Assembly (NCBI GenBank): GCA_003259005.1
Contig: QLII01000001.1
Location: 6,315,001 to 6,379,000, forward strand
Source of the DNA: Spirosoma telluris
GTDB lineage: Bacteria; Bacteroidota; Bacteroidia; Cytophagales; Spirosomataceae
Length of the DNA: 64,000 nt
Direction: 5' to 3'
Shown here piece after piece: positions 27,956-37,544 of the stretch. The first letter of the stretch is position 1; the number at the start of each line of letters is the position of its first letter. The translations under genes were made by a program, and so were the position numbers. The notes under the pieces were generated by a model that saw nothing but the letters and a program-made list of their open reading frames with translations, ran no database searches and was not told where the DNA came from.

Positions 27956-28725
27956 TCGCAAACTATTTGGTTTCGGTACTGGACGCTTACCCGGCTATAA
28001 CGATCCCATCCTTTGGCTGGTAAAACGTCCGTATAGACTAATTTTAACTTTCTAAATTTAGCATCCAGTTCGGTGGGTAGCCCAAATTCAATCCGATGAT
28101 TGCCCATTTCAGGCCACATGGTTACTTCACCTTGTTCATCGACTGATAGCTCGGCGATTTGTGCCCGCCAGAACGGATCATCGTGTATTCGTTTTAACAA
28201 ATCCAGCAGCGGCTGGTTTCGTTCATTGGTCAGCGAGCGGTTCTGGGAAAAATAATTTCCGGTCAGAATCGGAACGCGGGCCGAGTAATTCATAGAAATT
28301 GGGAAAAAATGCCCATCATCGCTTACATACTGTCCTGATACAGTTCTTGCTCCATCGCTGGTGGTCACTAACCGGGCCAACGGCCGAGGTTGTTCAATCA
28401 CGACGACTAAAGTACCTGTTAAGTCACGCGAAATTTGACAATTTTTTACCAATCCATGTAATTTTAATCTTTTTTCCAGTCGTCTTAAGTCAACATCGGC
28501 ATAATCTTTGCCTACAATTGGATCAGTACCCTCGTTGGTCAGATAGCTCATAGCGTCTCTACGGGTCAGAAAACGATATCCATCAGTCTGATCGATTCGT
28601 ATAACCACCGTCTTAACGTGCTTCTGTCCATGCCGAATTTCGGTAAAAGCAATGAGACCAAACAGACTCAAAAGCCCTCCAAGGGTGAACAACCACTTTT
28701 TGGATGATTTAAAGGTAGAAAACAT
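27952..28725 (-). CDS. ftsQ: Cell division protein FtsQ/DivIB-like
   Basis: A 257-residue bitopic membrane protein of the divisome. A short cytoplasmic N-terminus is followed by one membrane span (WLFTLGGLLSLFGLIAFTEI) and a POTRA-like region starting with VVIRIDQTDGYRFLTRRDAMSYL, then DLRRLEKRLKLHGLVKNCQISRDLTGTLVVVIEQPRPLARL. Position between murC and ftsA and the overlap with ftsA support the call. Sequence similarity to proteobacterial FtsQ is low, as usual in this phylum. Confidence 0.88.
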   Translation of the reverse strand: MFSTFKSSKKWLFTLGGLLSLFGLIAFTEIRHGQKHVKTVVIRIDQTDGYRFLTRRDAMSYLTNEGTDPIVGKDYADVDLRRLEKRLKLHGLVKNCQISRDLTGTLVVVIEQPRPLARLVTTSDGARTVSGQYVSDDGHFFPISMNYSARVPILTGNYFSQNRSLTNERNQPLLDLLKRIHDDPFWRAQIAELSVDEQGEVTMWPEMGNHRIEFGLPTELDAKFRKLKLVYTDVLPAKGWDRYSRVSVQYRNQIVCE

Positions 28726-28761
28726 CTGTAAATAAGATGAATTGTTTTTCAGTTATTTTAT

Positions 28762-30147
28762 CTATTGGTAGGTCACGATAGATTTTAATGTTGGTAATAG
28801 TTGGTCAATATCTCCCGCACCGATGGTTACAAGTAACGAAGGCTTCATTTTTCGCACAACGTCAGATAATTCCTCTTTGGTGCATTTTTGTTTACTTTTC
28901 GAGTGTACGTTCCGAAAAATTAAGTCTGAAGTGACACCTTCCATGGGCAATTCACGGGCTGGATAAATATCCAGCAAAATAACGTTGTCGGCCAGTGATA
29001 GACTTTCGGCAAACCCATCGGCAAAATCACGGGTACGACTGAATAAATGTGGCTGAAAGATCGCCGTTAATTCCCGATCGGGATACAAGGCTTTTACTGA
29101 CGATAAAAAAGCCTGTACTTCGGCGGGGTGGTGAGCATAATCATCGATTAATACGGCTTCATCGGTTTTAAGAATGTACTCAAACCGCCGACGAACGCCC
29201 CGGTATGTATTCAGGGCCGACCGAATGGCCTCTGGCGATACACCTACTTCCAATGCGACGGCCCCGGCTGCAACAGCATTTTCGACATTATGAAATCCAG
29301 GAACCATCAGTTGAATATCAGTAATTACCCCTTGGGGGTAAACCAAGTCGAATATAAACGTAGCCTGTTCAATTCGTAGGTTCTGACTGTAATAGTCACC
29401 ACCTTTAAGTGAATACTGTCTAACCTCTGCTTTTGTTTTGTCGGACAGCGATAAACCTTGTTTCATAAACAAAACGCCATCGGTTTCGATCTGACTAACG
29501 AATTTGCTGAATGACTCAAGTACCGCGTCGTGAGCCCCATAAATGTCCAGATGGTCGGCATCTGTAGAAGTTACGATGGCATAGGTTGGGAATAAGGTCA
29601 GAAACGACCGATCGAACTCGTCGGCTTCGACTACGCAGACCACGGAGCGAAGGTTATCAGCGGGTTCGTTAAGCAGAAAATTGGTACCGTAATTATTGGT
29701 AATGCCACCCAGAAAAGCTGCGCAGTTTACGCCTGCATCGCGCAGAATATGCGCCACCATTGATGACGTGGTGGTTTTGCCATGTGTCCCGGCCACCCCG
29801 ATTGTTGTCATTTGGCCTGCTAACAAACCCAGAACCTGGGAGCGCTTTTGCAGGGTAAAGCCGTTTTCTATAAAATAGATGTACTCGGCATGTGTTTTCG
29901 GAACGGCAGGGGTATAAATGACTAAGGTTTCGGCGGGATTTTCCCGAAAAACAGCCGGTATCTGATCAATGTCCTCTGTGAAGTGAATCGTCATTCCCTC
30001 CGCCTGCAAGGCATCGGTGAGGGTAGTTGGTGTTTTGTCATAACCGACTACCGTGTAGCCATTAACGCCAAACCAGCGGGCCAGCGCGCTCATACCAATG
30101 CCCCCGATGCCGAGAAAATAAATGTATTTGAATTGATCTAGTGTCAT
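28762..30147 (-). CDS. murC: UDP-N-acetylmuramate--L-alanine ligase MurC
   Basis: Cytoplasmic ligase that adds L-alanine to UDP-MurNAc in peptidoglycan synthesis. The N-terminal Rossmann motif FLGIGGIGMSALA is followed by the ATP-binding GTHGKTTTSSMVA, then DDYAHHPAEV and FQPHLFSRT, all MurC hallmarks. The start at 30147 (MTLDQFKYIYFLG) is chosen; the in-frame extension to 30207 lies in the purine-rich hairpin and lacks family sense. Length (461 aa) is normal. It sits between murG and ftsQ. Confidence 0.96.
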   Translation of the reverse strand: MTLDQFKYIYFLGIGGIGMSALARWFGVNGYTVVGYDKTPTTLTDALQAEGMTIHFTEDIDQIPAVFRENPAETLVIYTPAVPKTHAEYIYFIENGFTLQKRSQVLGLLAGQMTTIGVAGTHGKTTTSSMVAHILRDAGVNCAAFLGGITNNYGTNFLLNEPADNLRSVVCVVEADEFDRSFLTLFPTYAIVTSTDADHLDIYGAHDAVLESFSKFVSQIETDGVLFMKQGLSLSDKTKAEVRQYSLKGGDYYSQNLRIEQATFIFDLVYPQGVITDIQLMVPGFHNVENAVAAGAVALEVGVSPEAIRSALNTYRGVRRRFEYILKTDEAVLIDDYAHHPAEVQAFLSSVKALYPDRELTAIFQPHLFSRTRDFADGFAESLSLADNVILLDIYPARELPMEGVTSDLIFRNVHSKSKQKCTKEELSDVVRKMKPSLLVTIGAGDIDQLLPTLKSIVTYQ

Positions 30148-30155
30148 TTGCTGAG

Positions 30156-30215
30156 GGAGGAAAGGGAGGAAGGAGGAGAGGGAGAAGGGAAGCTTGTCAT
30201 TCCTCACTTTCCTCC
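30156..30215. repeat. Purine/pyrimidine inverted repeat between murG and murC
   Basis: GGAGGAAAGGGAGGAA at 30156-30171 pairs with 30200-30215 with one mismatch. The left flank continues as a purine run (to about 30192), made of short GGA-type words. Confidence 0.7.
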
Positions 30216-30222
30216 GTTCTCC

Positions 30223-31313
30223 TTATTTTGTTAGTTTAATTACTTCGTTTGCAATGTCGCGAGCGGCATTGGGTTTGGCCAATGTTTTTATTTCGGTACT
30301 CAACTGCTGACGTTGGGTCGGATTGTTGAGTAAATTCAAGACTGTTGTAACAAGTTCTGTCCTAGCGTTTTGGTCGTTGACGAGCAGGGCTGCGTTATGC
30401 TCTACCAGGCTCATCGCGTTTTTTGTTTGATGGTCTTCGGCAGCTGCTGGAAACGGAACCAGAATAGCAGGACGACCTACCAGGCATAATTCAGACACAG
30501 ATAATGCCCCTGCCCGAGATACAACCGCATCGGCAACCGCATACGCTTTATCCATGTCGTAAATAAAATCGTAGGGTTTAATCAACGGCGAGCGAAGTGT
30601 AGCTACGGCTGTTCGTGCCCGCTCAATAAAGGCTGGACCTGTTTGCCAAACGACCTGAACACCTGCCTCTACAAAACGTGCAAGCCCTGCCTCTATACTC
30701 TCATTTATGGTTCGGGCTCCCTGGCTACCGCCAATAATTAATAAGGTTGGTCGGTTTGCTTCAAGGCCAAACAATTTCTGACCTGCCTCTACCTGTTGAT
30801 CCGCAAATTGAATATCGCTCCGAACTGGATTCCCCGTTAGTTTGATCTTATCAGCAGGAAAAAACGCGTCCATGCCAGGGTAAGCTACACAAATGCGCTT
30901 TGCCCAGCGAGCGAGCACTTTATTAGTCAGTCCGGCATAGGAATTTTGTTCCTGAATGAGTGTTGGAATACCCTTAAGGGATGCCGCCAGTAAAAGAGGG
31001 CCGCTGGCATACCCACCAACCCCACGGCTGCATCGGGCTGGAAATCTCGAACAATCTGCCGTGCCCGAAGCAGGCTACGACCTAATTTAAGCGGAAATCC
31101 CAGATTGGCCAGCGTTAACTCGCGTTTTATACCCACAACGGGTAAGCCTACGATGTCATACCCTGCACGGGGTACTTTCTCCATTTCCATTTTACCCTCA
31201 GCCCCAACGAATAATAGCTTCGTTGTTGGATCTATTGCTTTTAGTTCGTTGGCAATAGCAATCGCTGGGTAAATATGGCCTCCGGTTCCGCCCCCACTGA
31301 TGATAACTTTCAT
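30223..31313 (-). CDS. murG: MurG, lipid II-forming GlcNAc transferase, frameshifted
   Basis: Membrane-associated transferase that converts lipid I to lipid II. N-terminal ISGGGTGGHIYPAIAIA is the MurG G-loop. The frame breaks in the four-base run 31020-31023: with one more base DAAVGVGGYASGPLLLAASLKGIPTLIQEQNSYAG is restored, joining a 363-residue protein of normal length. The C-terminal half shows LLIIGGSQGARTIN and the sugar-nucleotide segment SRAGALSVSELCLVGRPAILVPFP. The gene is essential, so the break is probably an error in the sequence. Confidence 0.95.
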
Positions 31314-31323
31314 TCGATTTGAG

Positions 31324-31432
31324 GTTTATGGTTCACGGTATTCGGTTTATGGTGGGCCGACGCGTCTAGCTACTTTCGCCTGCCTGTCGGTTCGGTTAGC
31401 CTACCATAAACTGAAAATCGTAAACCATGAAC
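31324..31432. repeat. 33-bp imperfect inverted repeat at the ftsW-murG junction
   Basis: Arms 31324-31356 and 31400-31432 pair over 33 bp with roughly six mismatches. Both are built from GTTTATGG/GTTTACGG-type words. Confidence 0.7.
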
Positions 31433-31433
31433 A

Positions 31434-32554
31434 TTATATTTTACTTTCGTCGGCTTCGTCTCGACTGACACTCAGAACAATACCAATAGCTAAGCCCGTA
31501 AATATGAGCGATGTGCCCCCATACTTAATAACGGTAGGGGCTGTCCTGTTACAGGTGCAAGCCCGATGGCTACACAAATACTGGCAAATGCCTGAAAAAC
31601 AATGCTAAAGGTTAGACCTGCTGAGAGTAGTCCGCCAAACGGGCGAGTCGCTTTCTGGAGTGTTTTCATCCCGCGCCATAAAAACCAGAGGTAGGCCAGC
31701 ACGACAGGTATGCCACCCAATAACAGACCATATTCCTCGACAATAATGGCGTAGATGAAGTCAGAAAATGGATTAGGCAATGTATTTCGCTGGTGACTGT
31801 TGCCCGGCCCCTGGCCCGTTAGCCCGCCATTGGCCAGTGCAATGTATGACTGCTCGACCTGATAAACGATGGTGTCGGATTTTGAAAAGCTTTTGATCCG
31901 ATTAACGGCAGTTCCCAGTCGCTGACCTGCCGCTAACGCAATGCCACCGAAAACGACACAAACCGCAATCATATACCCTAGATAGCGAACAGGAACCCGG
32001 CCAATGTACATCAGCAGAAAGCAGGTTGCTCCCAATAAAAGAGCTGTAGACGTATTTGAGAGGATAATGAGCGAACAGATAAGCCCTATCCACAAGATAA
32101 GGTTAAATAATACCGTTGGGTCATTCATGAAGCGCTGCCGTTTGGCAAGCATGGCCGCCAGATTAGATATGAGCGCCAACTTCGCTAAATCGGATGGCTG
32201 GAACGTCTGATTGATGATGGGAATGGTTACCCAACGCGACGCATCATTCAGGGTCGAGCCTTTAAAAAAGGCCCATAATAATAGGGGTACAGATAACCAA
32301 AGGCCATATTTCGACAAGCGGGCGTAGTACACATAGTTAATCTTGTGGGCGAAGTAGGTACAGGCTAGCCCAATGAGCAGGAGTGACCCGTGTTTGATTA
32401 GAAACACTTCCGTGTTCCCATCAAGCTCTCGAAATGCTTTAGTACCTGTGGCGCTATAAACCACCAGAACGCTCATAATAGACAGATACAGAACGATCCA
32501 CCAGATCTGGCGGTCGCCTTTAAGATGGGTACGAATCCACTCGCGAAGGGCCAT
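31434..32554 (-). CDS. ftsW: FtsW/RodA/SpoVE family lipid II polymerase, frameshifted at C-terminus
   Basis: SEDS-family membrane glycosyltransferase of septal peptidoglycan synthesis. About ten membrane spans, with VVYSATGTKAF, KLALISNLAAMLA, the long periplasmic loop containing GLTGQGPGNSHQRNTLPNPFSDFIYAIIVEEYG, and GLAPVTGQPLPLLSMGG are typical. The five-base run 31516-31520 breaks the frame near the end. One more base gives SMGGTSLIFTGLAIGIVLSVSRDEADESKI with stop at 31434, making 373 residues. The start at 32554 (MALREWIRT) is used because upstream codons lie in a repeat. Confidence 0.93.
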
Positions 32555-32562
32555 GTTTTCTG

Positions 32563-32644
32563 AATGATGAATGATGAATGATAAATGATGATTAGCCTGT
32601 AAGCATCGCTCCGGCGACCCGGTCATCATTCATCATTCATCATT
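32563..32644. repeat. 20-bp perfect inverted repeat at the murD-ftsW junction
   Basis: Arms 32563-32582 and 32625-32644 are exact reverse complements and are made of AATGATG units. The right arm contains the last codons and stop of murD. Confidence 0.85.
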
Positions 32645-33981
32645 AGGTTATTAACGGCGGCTTTAAACTGATTACCGCGATCTTCGTAATTTTTAAACAG
32701 ATCAAAGCTGGCACAAGCGGGTGAAAGCAGAACAATATCGCCTGGTTTTCCTAACTCAAGCCCTTTCTTTACGGCATCGGTAATTGATTGAGTTTCATAA
32801 ATTATGGGCACTTTCTGCCCGAAATACGCCACTAATTTATGATTATCTACACCAAGGCAAATCAGGGCCTTTACTTTCTGATCGACTAATCCATCCAATT
32901 GGCTATAGTCGTTGCCCTTATCCTGACCGCCTGCTATCCAGATTGTTGGCGCATCCATACTCGACAGGGCATAAAAAACAGAATCAACATTGGTCGCCTT
33001 TGAGTCGTTGATAAATTGAATCTGATTAATTGTCCTGACGGGCTCAAGTCGGTGGCCTGCATTCTGGAACGTTTTTAGCCCGTTTGTAATATCCTCATTA
33101 GCTATACCTATCGACTGGGCTGTCAATACAGCCGCTAGCATATTGATCGCGTTATGTGGCCCCCTCAGGGGAGTTTCGGCCTGAGGAATTGAAAATGAAC
33201 GTTCTTTATTCGCCGTTATTAATTGCCCCTCATTTAAATAAGCGCCCGGTGAAACGGCTTTTTTCAGAGATATAGGTAACTCGCGGCCTACTGGATTACG
33301 TCTGGCCAGTTCGTCCAGAATGGGCTGACTTTCTGCGAAATAAATGAAGTCGTCAGTAGGAGTGGCGTTTTGTAAAATCCGGAATTTAGACGCAACGTAG
33401 TTCTGGAAATTGTAGTCATAACGATCAAGATGGTCGGGTGTAATATTCAGCAGCACCATTACATCCAGATGCGTTTTATACATATCGTCTAACTGGAAAC
33501 TACTTAGCTCCAGCACAAAATAGTCGAATGTATCATGGATAACCTGTTCGGCAAAGCTATCGCCGATATTTCCTGCCAGGCCTACATTCAGGCCAGCCGT
33601 TTTAAGGAGGTGGTAGATTAATAAGGTGGTTGTCGTTTTACCGTTGCTGCCGGTAATACCAATCAGTTTGGCGTTGGTGTAACGGGCTGCAAATTCAATT
33701 TCCGAAATGATAGGCGTTCCCTGCGCCCGAAGTTTTTGTACCAGGGGTGCTTTTTCAGGAATGCCGGGACTTTTTATTACTTCGGTGGCATCTAAAATAC
33801 GTTCCTCAGTGTGATATCCTTCTTCAAATGGAATAGCTGCCGCCTGAAGTGTTGCCCGGTAGGTTTCTTTCAACGCTCCTTTATCCGACAAAAAGACATC
33901 AAAACCTTTGGCCTGTGCGAGCAAAGCAGCGCCAACACCACTTTCGCCCCCACCAAGAATAACTATTTTCTGGACTGACAT
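32626..33981 (-). CDS. murD: UDP-N-acetylmuramoylalanine--D-glutamate ligase MurD
   Basis: Cytoplasmic ligase that adds D-glutamate to UDP-MurNAc-L-Ala. The N-terminal ILGGGESGVGAALLAQ is followed by ATP-binding GITGSNGKTTTTLLIY, then NITPDHLDRYD, NDSKATNVDS and LLSPACASFDLFKNYEDRGNQF, all MurD signatures. Length (451 aa) is normal. It opens the second dcw block and follows mscL across a terminator. Confidence 0.97.
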   Translation of the reverse strand: MSVQKIVILGGGESGVGAALLAQAKGFDVFLSDKGALKETYRATLQAAAIPFEEGYHTEERILDATEVIKSPGIPEKAPLVQKLRAQGTPIISEIEFAARYTNAKLIGITGSNGKTTTTLLIYHLLKTAGLNVGLAGNIGDSFAEQVIHDTFDYFVLELSSFQLDDMYKTHLDVMVLLNITPDHLDRYDYNFQNYVASKFRILQNATPTDDFIYFAESQPILDELARRNPVGRELPISLKKAVSPGAYLNEGQLITANKERSFSIPQAETPLRGPHNAINMLAAVLTAQSIGIANEDITNGLKTFQNAGHRLEPVRTINQIQFINDSKATNVDSVFYALSSMDAPTIWIAGGQDKGNDYSQLDGLVDQKVKALICLGVDNHKLVAYFGQKVPIIYETQSITDAVKKGLELGKPGDIVLLSPACASFDLFKNYEDRGNQFKAAVNNLMMNDE

Positions 33982-34021
33982 AGTAAATCTATACTATTGG
34001 CAAAATAACGCATAAATGAAG

Positions 34022-34046
34022 AAGCCCCGACTATTGGCCGGGGCTT
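34022..34046 (-). terminator. Terminator between mscL and murD
   Basis: AAGCCCCG at 34022-34029 pairs with CGGGGCTT at 34039-34046. It lies just past the mscL stop on the minus strand. The following minus-strand T-tract is interrupted, so strength is uncertain. Confidence 0.65.
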
Positions 34047-34070
34047 TTCAATCAAATTTTGTAAAAAGAT

Positions 34071-34403
34071 TTATTCTTTCGGTGCCATTGAGTTCGAAAA
34101 TCGCATACGGTTAGCGGCTTTTACAATGAGGAAAATAACCCAGGCAATGATTAAAAACTGAATAAACGTATTCAGGAAATTACCATATCGAATGGCAACT
34201 TCAGGAGTGGTACCTACCGCTTCTTTTAGCACAATTTTTAATTGGCTGAAATCAACTCCACCGAGTACTAAACCGAGAATGGGGTTAATGATGTCTTCAA
34301 CCAATGACGTGGTAATTTTACCGAAAGCCGCGCCAATGATGACACCAACGGCCAGGTCAAGCACGTTACCCTGGGCAATGAATGTTCTAAATTCACTAAA
34401 CAT
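34071..34403 (-). CDS. mscL: Large-conductance mechanosensitive channel MscL
   Basis: Homopentameric channel that opens at high membrane tension and releases solutes during hypo-osmotic shock. The N-terminal helix and first span, FRTFIAQGNVLDLAVGVIIGAAFGKITTSLVEDIINPILG, are the MscL signature region. A periplasmic loop and second span (FLNTFIQFLIIAWVIFLIVKAANRM) follow. At 110 residues it is shorter than the E. coli protein: the cytoplasmic helix bundle is nearly absent. It lies close to the MscS-like channel at 35560-36402. Confidence 0.95.
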   Translation of the reverse strand: MFSEFRTFIAQGNVLDLAVGVIIGAAFGKITTSLVEDIINPILGLVLGGVDFSQLKIVLKEAVGTTPEVAIRYGNFLNTFIQFLIIAWVIFLIVKAANRMRFSNSMAPKE

Positions 34404-34477
34404 AAAGGCTGGTTTTTTGGGTTAGAAACACTAGTAAGACAAACAGTTGAGTTAAAGTAGAAAATGTTTATCCCAAA

Positions 34478-35500
34478 TCAAAACCTACCAGGCAGTGGGT
34501 CAGCAGCTTTCAACGGGTCTTTCTTTGTCTTGAATGAACTAATATTGTATGACAGTCCAATAGCTAGCGTTTGCTGAATTTGTAAGCTTGAACTAAAGTC
34601 TTTATTGTAAAGCAAAATTAGCCCAAATGTTGTATTTAGATAACGACTTGCTTTCGCCGTCATAATCAGGTCAAGTCGATGATTGATATTATCGAAGTGT
34701 GAGTACTCTGTAAACAATTGATATCGGGTATTCAGCGATATATTTTGACTTAGGTTTTTGTTAAGTGCTGCCTGTAACTGAAACGCTAGCCATTCAGTTC
34801 GGCTACTCTTTCCTGGATCGACCCCATAGGCTTTTTGAGTGGCGTCGGGAACAAACGTGCCATCTGCTAATTCTCGCACACGCACACTCTGGTCGGCTAA
34901 GAATGTAAAACGTGGGGCTATTGGACTCATTCGGAGCGAGAACCAGTCATTAGGTTTATAGGCTAAACCGGCGGCAATCGTAATTTGGGCAGGGGCGAAA
35001 AAGTTGGACACACGTAGCCGGGTTTGATCGGCAGGAAGTTTGTCATACCGATAACCAGGGGCAAAAAACGTATTGAATGTTCCTGAAACGAACAGATCCC
35101 ATTTAGGTGCAATTTTGTGGCCTATGACCGAAATGATCATAATCTGGTCGGCTGCTTTTCGGGTATTACCTAGTTGGGTAACATAGCCTAATTGCAAATC
35201 TGCTGTATTATCCCAGGAGGTTTTCCCTTTTTCATAGAGGGCACGAGCTGCCACAACGCCACCAATAGCAATGGAGTTGACACCCCCGCCCGACCAATTA
35301 CTAAATGAGGCCTGATTGAAGTTGACTCCTCCACTGAATGATCGTTGCCAATAGGAAGTATCGGGCTTTACGGCCACGATATCTTTAAAATTTGTTGTGA
35401 CCCGAACAGAATCCATGGATACTGGCTTGGGTGCATTCTGCGCGAATGCATGACCCAGACAAACCCCACTCATAAGTACCAGGAGCGTACTTGTTTTCAT
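34478..35500 (-). CDS. DUF3078 outer-membrane protein
   Basis: A 340-residue exported protein with signal peptide (MKTSTLLVLMSGVCLGHAFAQ). The segment SGGVNFNQASFSNWSGGGVNSIAIGG is the hallmark of DUF3078, a Bacteroidota family predicted to form an outer-membrane barrel. Alternating strands with aromatic residues continue to the C-terminus (QTLAIGLSYNISSFK). Function is unknown. It lies downstream of the MscS-like gene, 59 bases from it, on the same strand. Confidence 0.85.
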   Translation of the reverse strand: MKTSTLLVLMSGVCLGHAFAQNAPKPVSMDSVRVTTNFKDIVAVKPDTSYWQRSFSGGVNFNQASFSNWSGGGVNSIAIGGVVAARALYEKGKTSWDNTADLQLGYVTQLGNTRKAADQIMIISVIGHKIAPKWDLFVSGTFNTFFAPGYRYDKLPADQTRLRVSNFFAPAQITIAAGLAYKPNDWFSLRMSPIAPRFTFLADQSVRVRELADGTFVPDATQKAYGVDPGKSSRTEWLAFQLQAALNKNLSQNISLNTRYQLFTEYSHFDNINHRLDLIMTAKASRYLNTTFGLILLYNKDFSSSLQIQQTLAIGLSYNISSFKTKKDPLKAADPLPGRF

Positions 35501-35559
35501 AGCGTGTATTGAAATTTACCTACTATCAGACGAAGCAAGCGGTCTTTGGTAACAGTTAT

Positions 35560-36402
35560 TTATACAGCATTTGGAGTGTCAAAGATCTCTACTTTTTTCA
35601 TTTGCAGCGCTTGTAGTGGCACTATAGTCGTTGTTGCTCCCGTACGAAGTGTAAGCGAGAGATTATCCACTTTAATGATTTCGCCTTTTGCGTCGTCAAC
35701 TTGAATAATCTGTCCTTCTTTATATTTGTTTTTCGTATAAAACGACGATATAATATTGGCCATTAAATCACGTGATGCAATCCCATAACCAATGGCAAAT
35801 GCAAAGATGACACCACCAATAATAAGGTTGAAACTGGATTCGAGTAGTTCGGTATTTATACCCGCCTGCCCTAGCGCACTAATAACAGTGATAACCAGAA
35901 AGAAAACAAATACAATCATGCTCAACAGTCGGCCAGAAGCAATGTTAAACGATTGACATACACTTAGTACTGCGCCCCGTAACGTATCTGCCAGCAACAC
36001 CCCAACCTGTAGCATAATTGCTGCTGCAATTAATTTAGGAATGAAGTTGATTAAGGAGGCTACCATCTCGGTGATCGCTGCTACCCCCAATTTTTCAGTT
36101 GCAGCTTTTATAAAGACAAGAAGGATAAAGTAATAGAGAACTTTCGCAATAATTTCACTTAGCTTAATTTCGGTCTTTAGCTGTTTAATGATATTGATTT
36201 CATTCAGGCGATTACCAATTTTATCAAAACCAACTTGACCAAGAACGCGAAGTACAATGTAGGCTATTAGGCGGGCAAAGCCCACTCCAATCAGCATGAT
36301 TACAAATGCTCCCAGCAATCGAGGAACAAATTCAACGAATTGATTAATCAGGTTTTGAAATGTATTGCGTAAAACCTCGGTGAGTGCAGGGATTTCGTTC
36401 AT
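35560..36402 (-). CDS. Small-conductance mechanosensitive channel-like protein (MscS-related)
   Basis: A 280-residue inner-membrane protein. It begins with conserved TM-helix repeats (LLGAFVIMLIGVGFARLIAYIVLRVLG; FIPKLIAAAIMLQVGVLLADTLRGAV) of the type found in MscS-like CmpX proteins. A pore-lining-like span rich in glycine and alanine follows, then a short soluble beta domain (EGQIIQVDDAKGEIIKVDNLSLTLRTG) like the MscS beta domain. The start overlaps the stop of the small gene upstream by four bases, so both are coupled to the sigma-factor gene. Confidence 0.82.
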   Translation of the reverse strand: MNEIPALTEVLRNTFQNLINQFVEFVPRLLGAFVIMLIGVGFARLIAYIVLRVLGQVGFDKIGNRLNEINIIKQLKTEIKLSEIIAKVLYYFILLVFIKAATEKLGVAAITEMVASLINFIPKLIAAAIMLQVGVLLADTLRGAVLSVCQSFNIASGRLLSMIVFVFFLVITVISALGQAGINTELLESSFNLIIGGVIFAFAIGYGIASRDLMANIISSFYTKNKYKEGQIIQVDDAKGEIIKVDNLSLTLRTGATTTIVPLQALQMKKVEIFDTPNAV

Positions 36403-36611
36403 ACAGGAGGATGTGTCTTATCAGAAGTTACGTAAGGTTGATTGACGAGAGCAGATGCTATGCCAAATAGATCACCGACATAGAGCTCTATAACAGTAAT
36501 AGCATTTCGAATCAGGTCTATTTCGGAAACTAATTCTGTTTTCAGGTTTGGTGGACAGGTAGCATCCGACACGAGTTCTTTAAATGGGTTCTGGTTTTCC
36601 ATAGCGTTCAA
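36399..36611 (-). CDS. Small protein encoded between ECF sigma factor and MscS-like channel
   Basis: A 70-codon frame: ENQNPFKELVSDATCPPNLKTELVSEIDLIRNAITVIELYVGDLFGIASALVN. Translation may start at 36602 rather than 36611. It has a Cys-Pro-Pro motif and one amphipathic or weakly hydrophobic helix. It directly follows the sigma gene and overlaps the channel gene by four bases (ATGA), so its place is tightly kept. It may be a small regulator, but no family or anti-sigma signature was recognised. Confidence 0.65.
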   Translation of the reverse strand: MNAMENQNPFKELVSDATCPPNLKTELVSEIDLIRNAITVIELYVGDLFGIASALVNQPYVTSDKTHPPV

Positions 36612-37217
36612 TTAACGAAAAGGCCAACGAATTGATAAGACCATTTTAATGGCTACTAACAGCCAGAATATAGCTCCTTCGAGGTAGTGTTTGCGAAGTT
36701 TATCCCGAGACCGTTTAAGGCGCATCTTAACTGCGCTCTCTGTTAGCCCATTTATGTTGGCAATATCTCGAATACTAATATCATCCTGATACTTCATCAG
36801 GAGCATAGACTGTTCTTCGGGCGGAAGCTGGTGTAACGCACGCTCCAGTTGCCGGGCTTCCATTTCTGCCAATTCTGCTAATCCTTCATCTTCACTTACA
36901 TCTAATCGCTCCCAGCCGTCATCCATATATACCTCCCGGCGCAGGTTATGCGATCGGAGCTGATCGGTGCAGTAATTATACGTGATTGAATATAACCAGG
37001 TTGAAAATTTGGCCTGTTCCCGGAATCCACTGAGCTTAACGACTAATTTTAGAAAAATGTCGTGAGTTAAATCTTCTGCCCGAACCGGATCTTTAGTAAA
37101 TGACAAGCATTTCCTGTAGACTTTATCACAGTAGCGTTCATATAATCGCTCAAAATAGACGTTCCGCTGTGTTTCGACATACTGTCGAACCAACTCTTCG
37201 TCTGAATAATGATCCAT
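36612..37217 (-). CDS. ECF-type RNA polymerase sigma factor with hydrophobic C-terminal tail
   Basis: A 201-residue sigma-70 family ECF factor. Region 2 shows YCDKVYRKCLSFTKDPVRAEDLTHDIFLKLV and FSTWLYSITYNYCTDQLR. Region 4 shows ISIRDIANINGLTESAVKMRLKRSRDKLRK. After region 4 comes EGAIFWLLVAIKMVLSIRWPF, a hydrophobic tail of about 20 residues that could associate with the membrane, an unusual addition. No classical anti-sigma gene is adjacent; instead a small gene and an MscS-like channel follow in the same operon. A role in envelope or osmotic stress is inferred from that context. Confidence 0.88.
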   Translation of the reverse strand: MDHYSDEELVRQYVETQRNVYFERLYERYCDKVYRKCLSFTKDPVRAEDLTHDIFLKLVVKLSGFREQAKFSTWLYSITYNYCTDQLRSHNLRREVYMDDGWERLDVSEDEGLAELAEMEARQLERALHQLPPEEQSMLLMKYQDDISIRDIANINGLTESAVKMRLKRSRDKLRKHYLEGAIFWLLVAIKMVLSIRWPFR

Positions 37218-37544
37218 TTTACACGGTGGTGGCTGTTAAGACCTGAAAGTTTAATAAAAGTAACTGCCCTACGAGACCAATATTAGCAAAAAGTTTGGTT
37301 ACCTATTCATTAAAGCAAAACCTCGGCCAAACAGACCGCATTTGAGGTCGAAGAATATATTTTTACGCATTCTGATCTGATTATCAGTTACAAACCATAA
37401 GGATAGTGAAATGTATACAGCGCACGTTCTGCTAATCGCTAACAATTGAATCTTCCTGAAATTTCTTATAGTTCCTCGGATGCCATAAATAAAAAATACC
37501 CAGCTGAGGGCCAGGTATTTTTCATGTATACTAGTATCAAACGA
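37218..37544. other. Intergenic region upstream of the sigma factor and downstream of tsf
   Basis: About 330 AT-rich bases. The part next to 37218 must hold the sigma-factor promoter; a weak TACTTTTA element is read on the minus strand near 37257-37264. The part near 37500 holds the tsf terminator. No ORF with coding character was seen. Confidence 0.5.
37492..37522 (-). terminator. Terminator after tsf
   Basis: AAAAATACC at 37492-37500 pairs with GGTATTTTT at 37514-37522 with further G-C pairs inside. On the minus strand a T-rich tail follows the stem, ending the rplM-rpsI-rpsB-tsf transcript. Confidence 0.75.

Noticed and set aside
30161..32644. Repeated short words in cell-wall gene junctions as a CRISPR array
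   Set aside because: The repeats are paired inverted arms with different sequence at each site, not regularly spaced direct repeats with unique spacers, and no cas genes are present.
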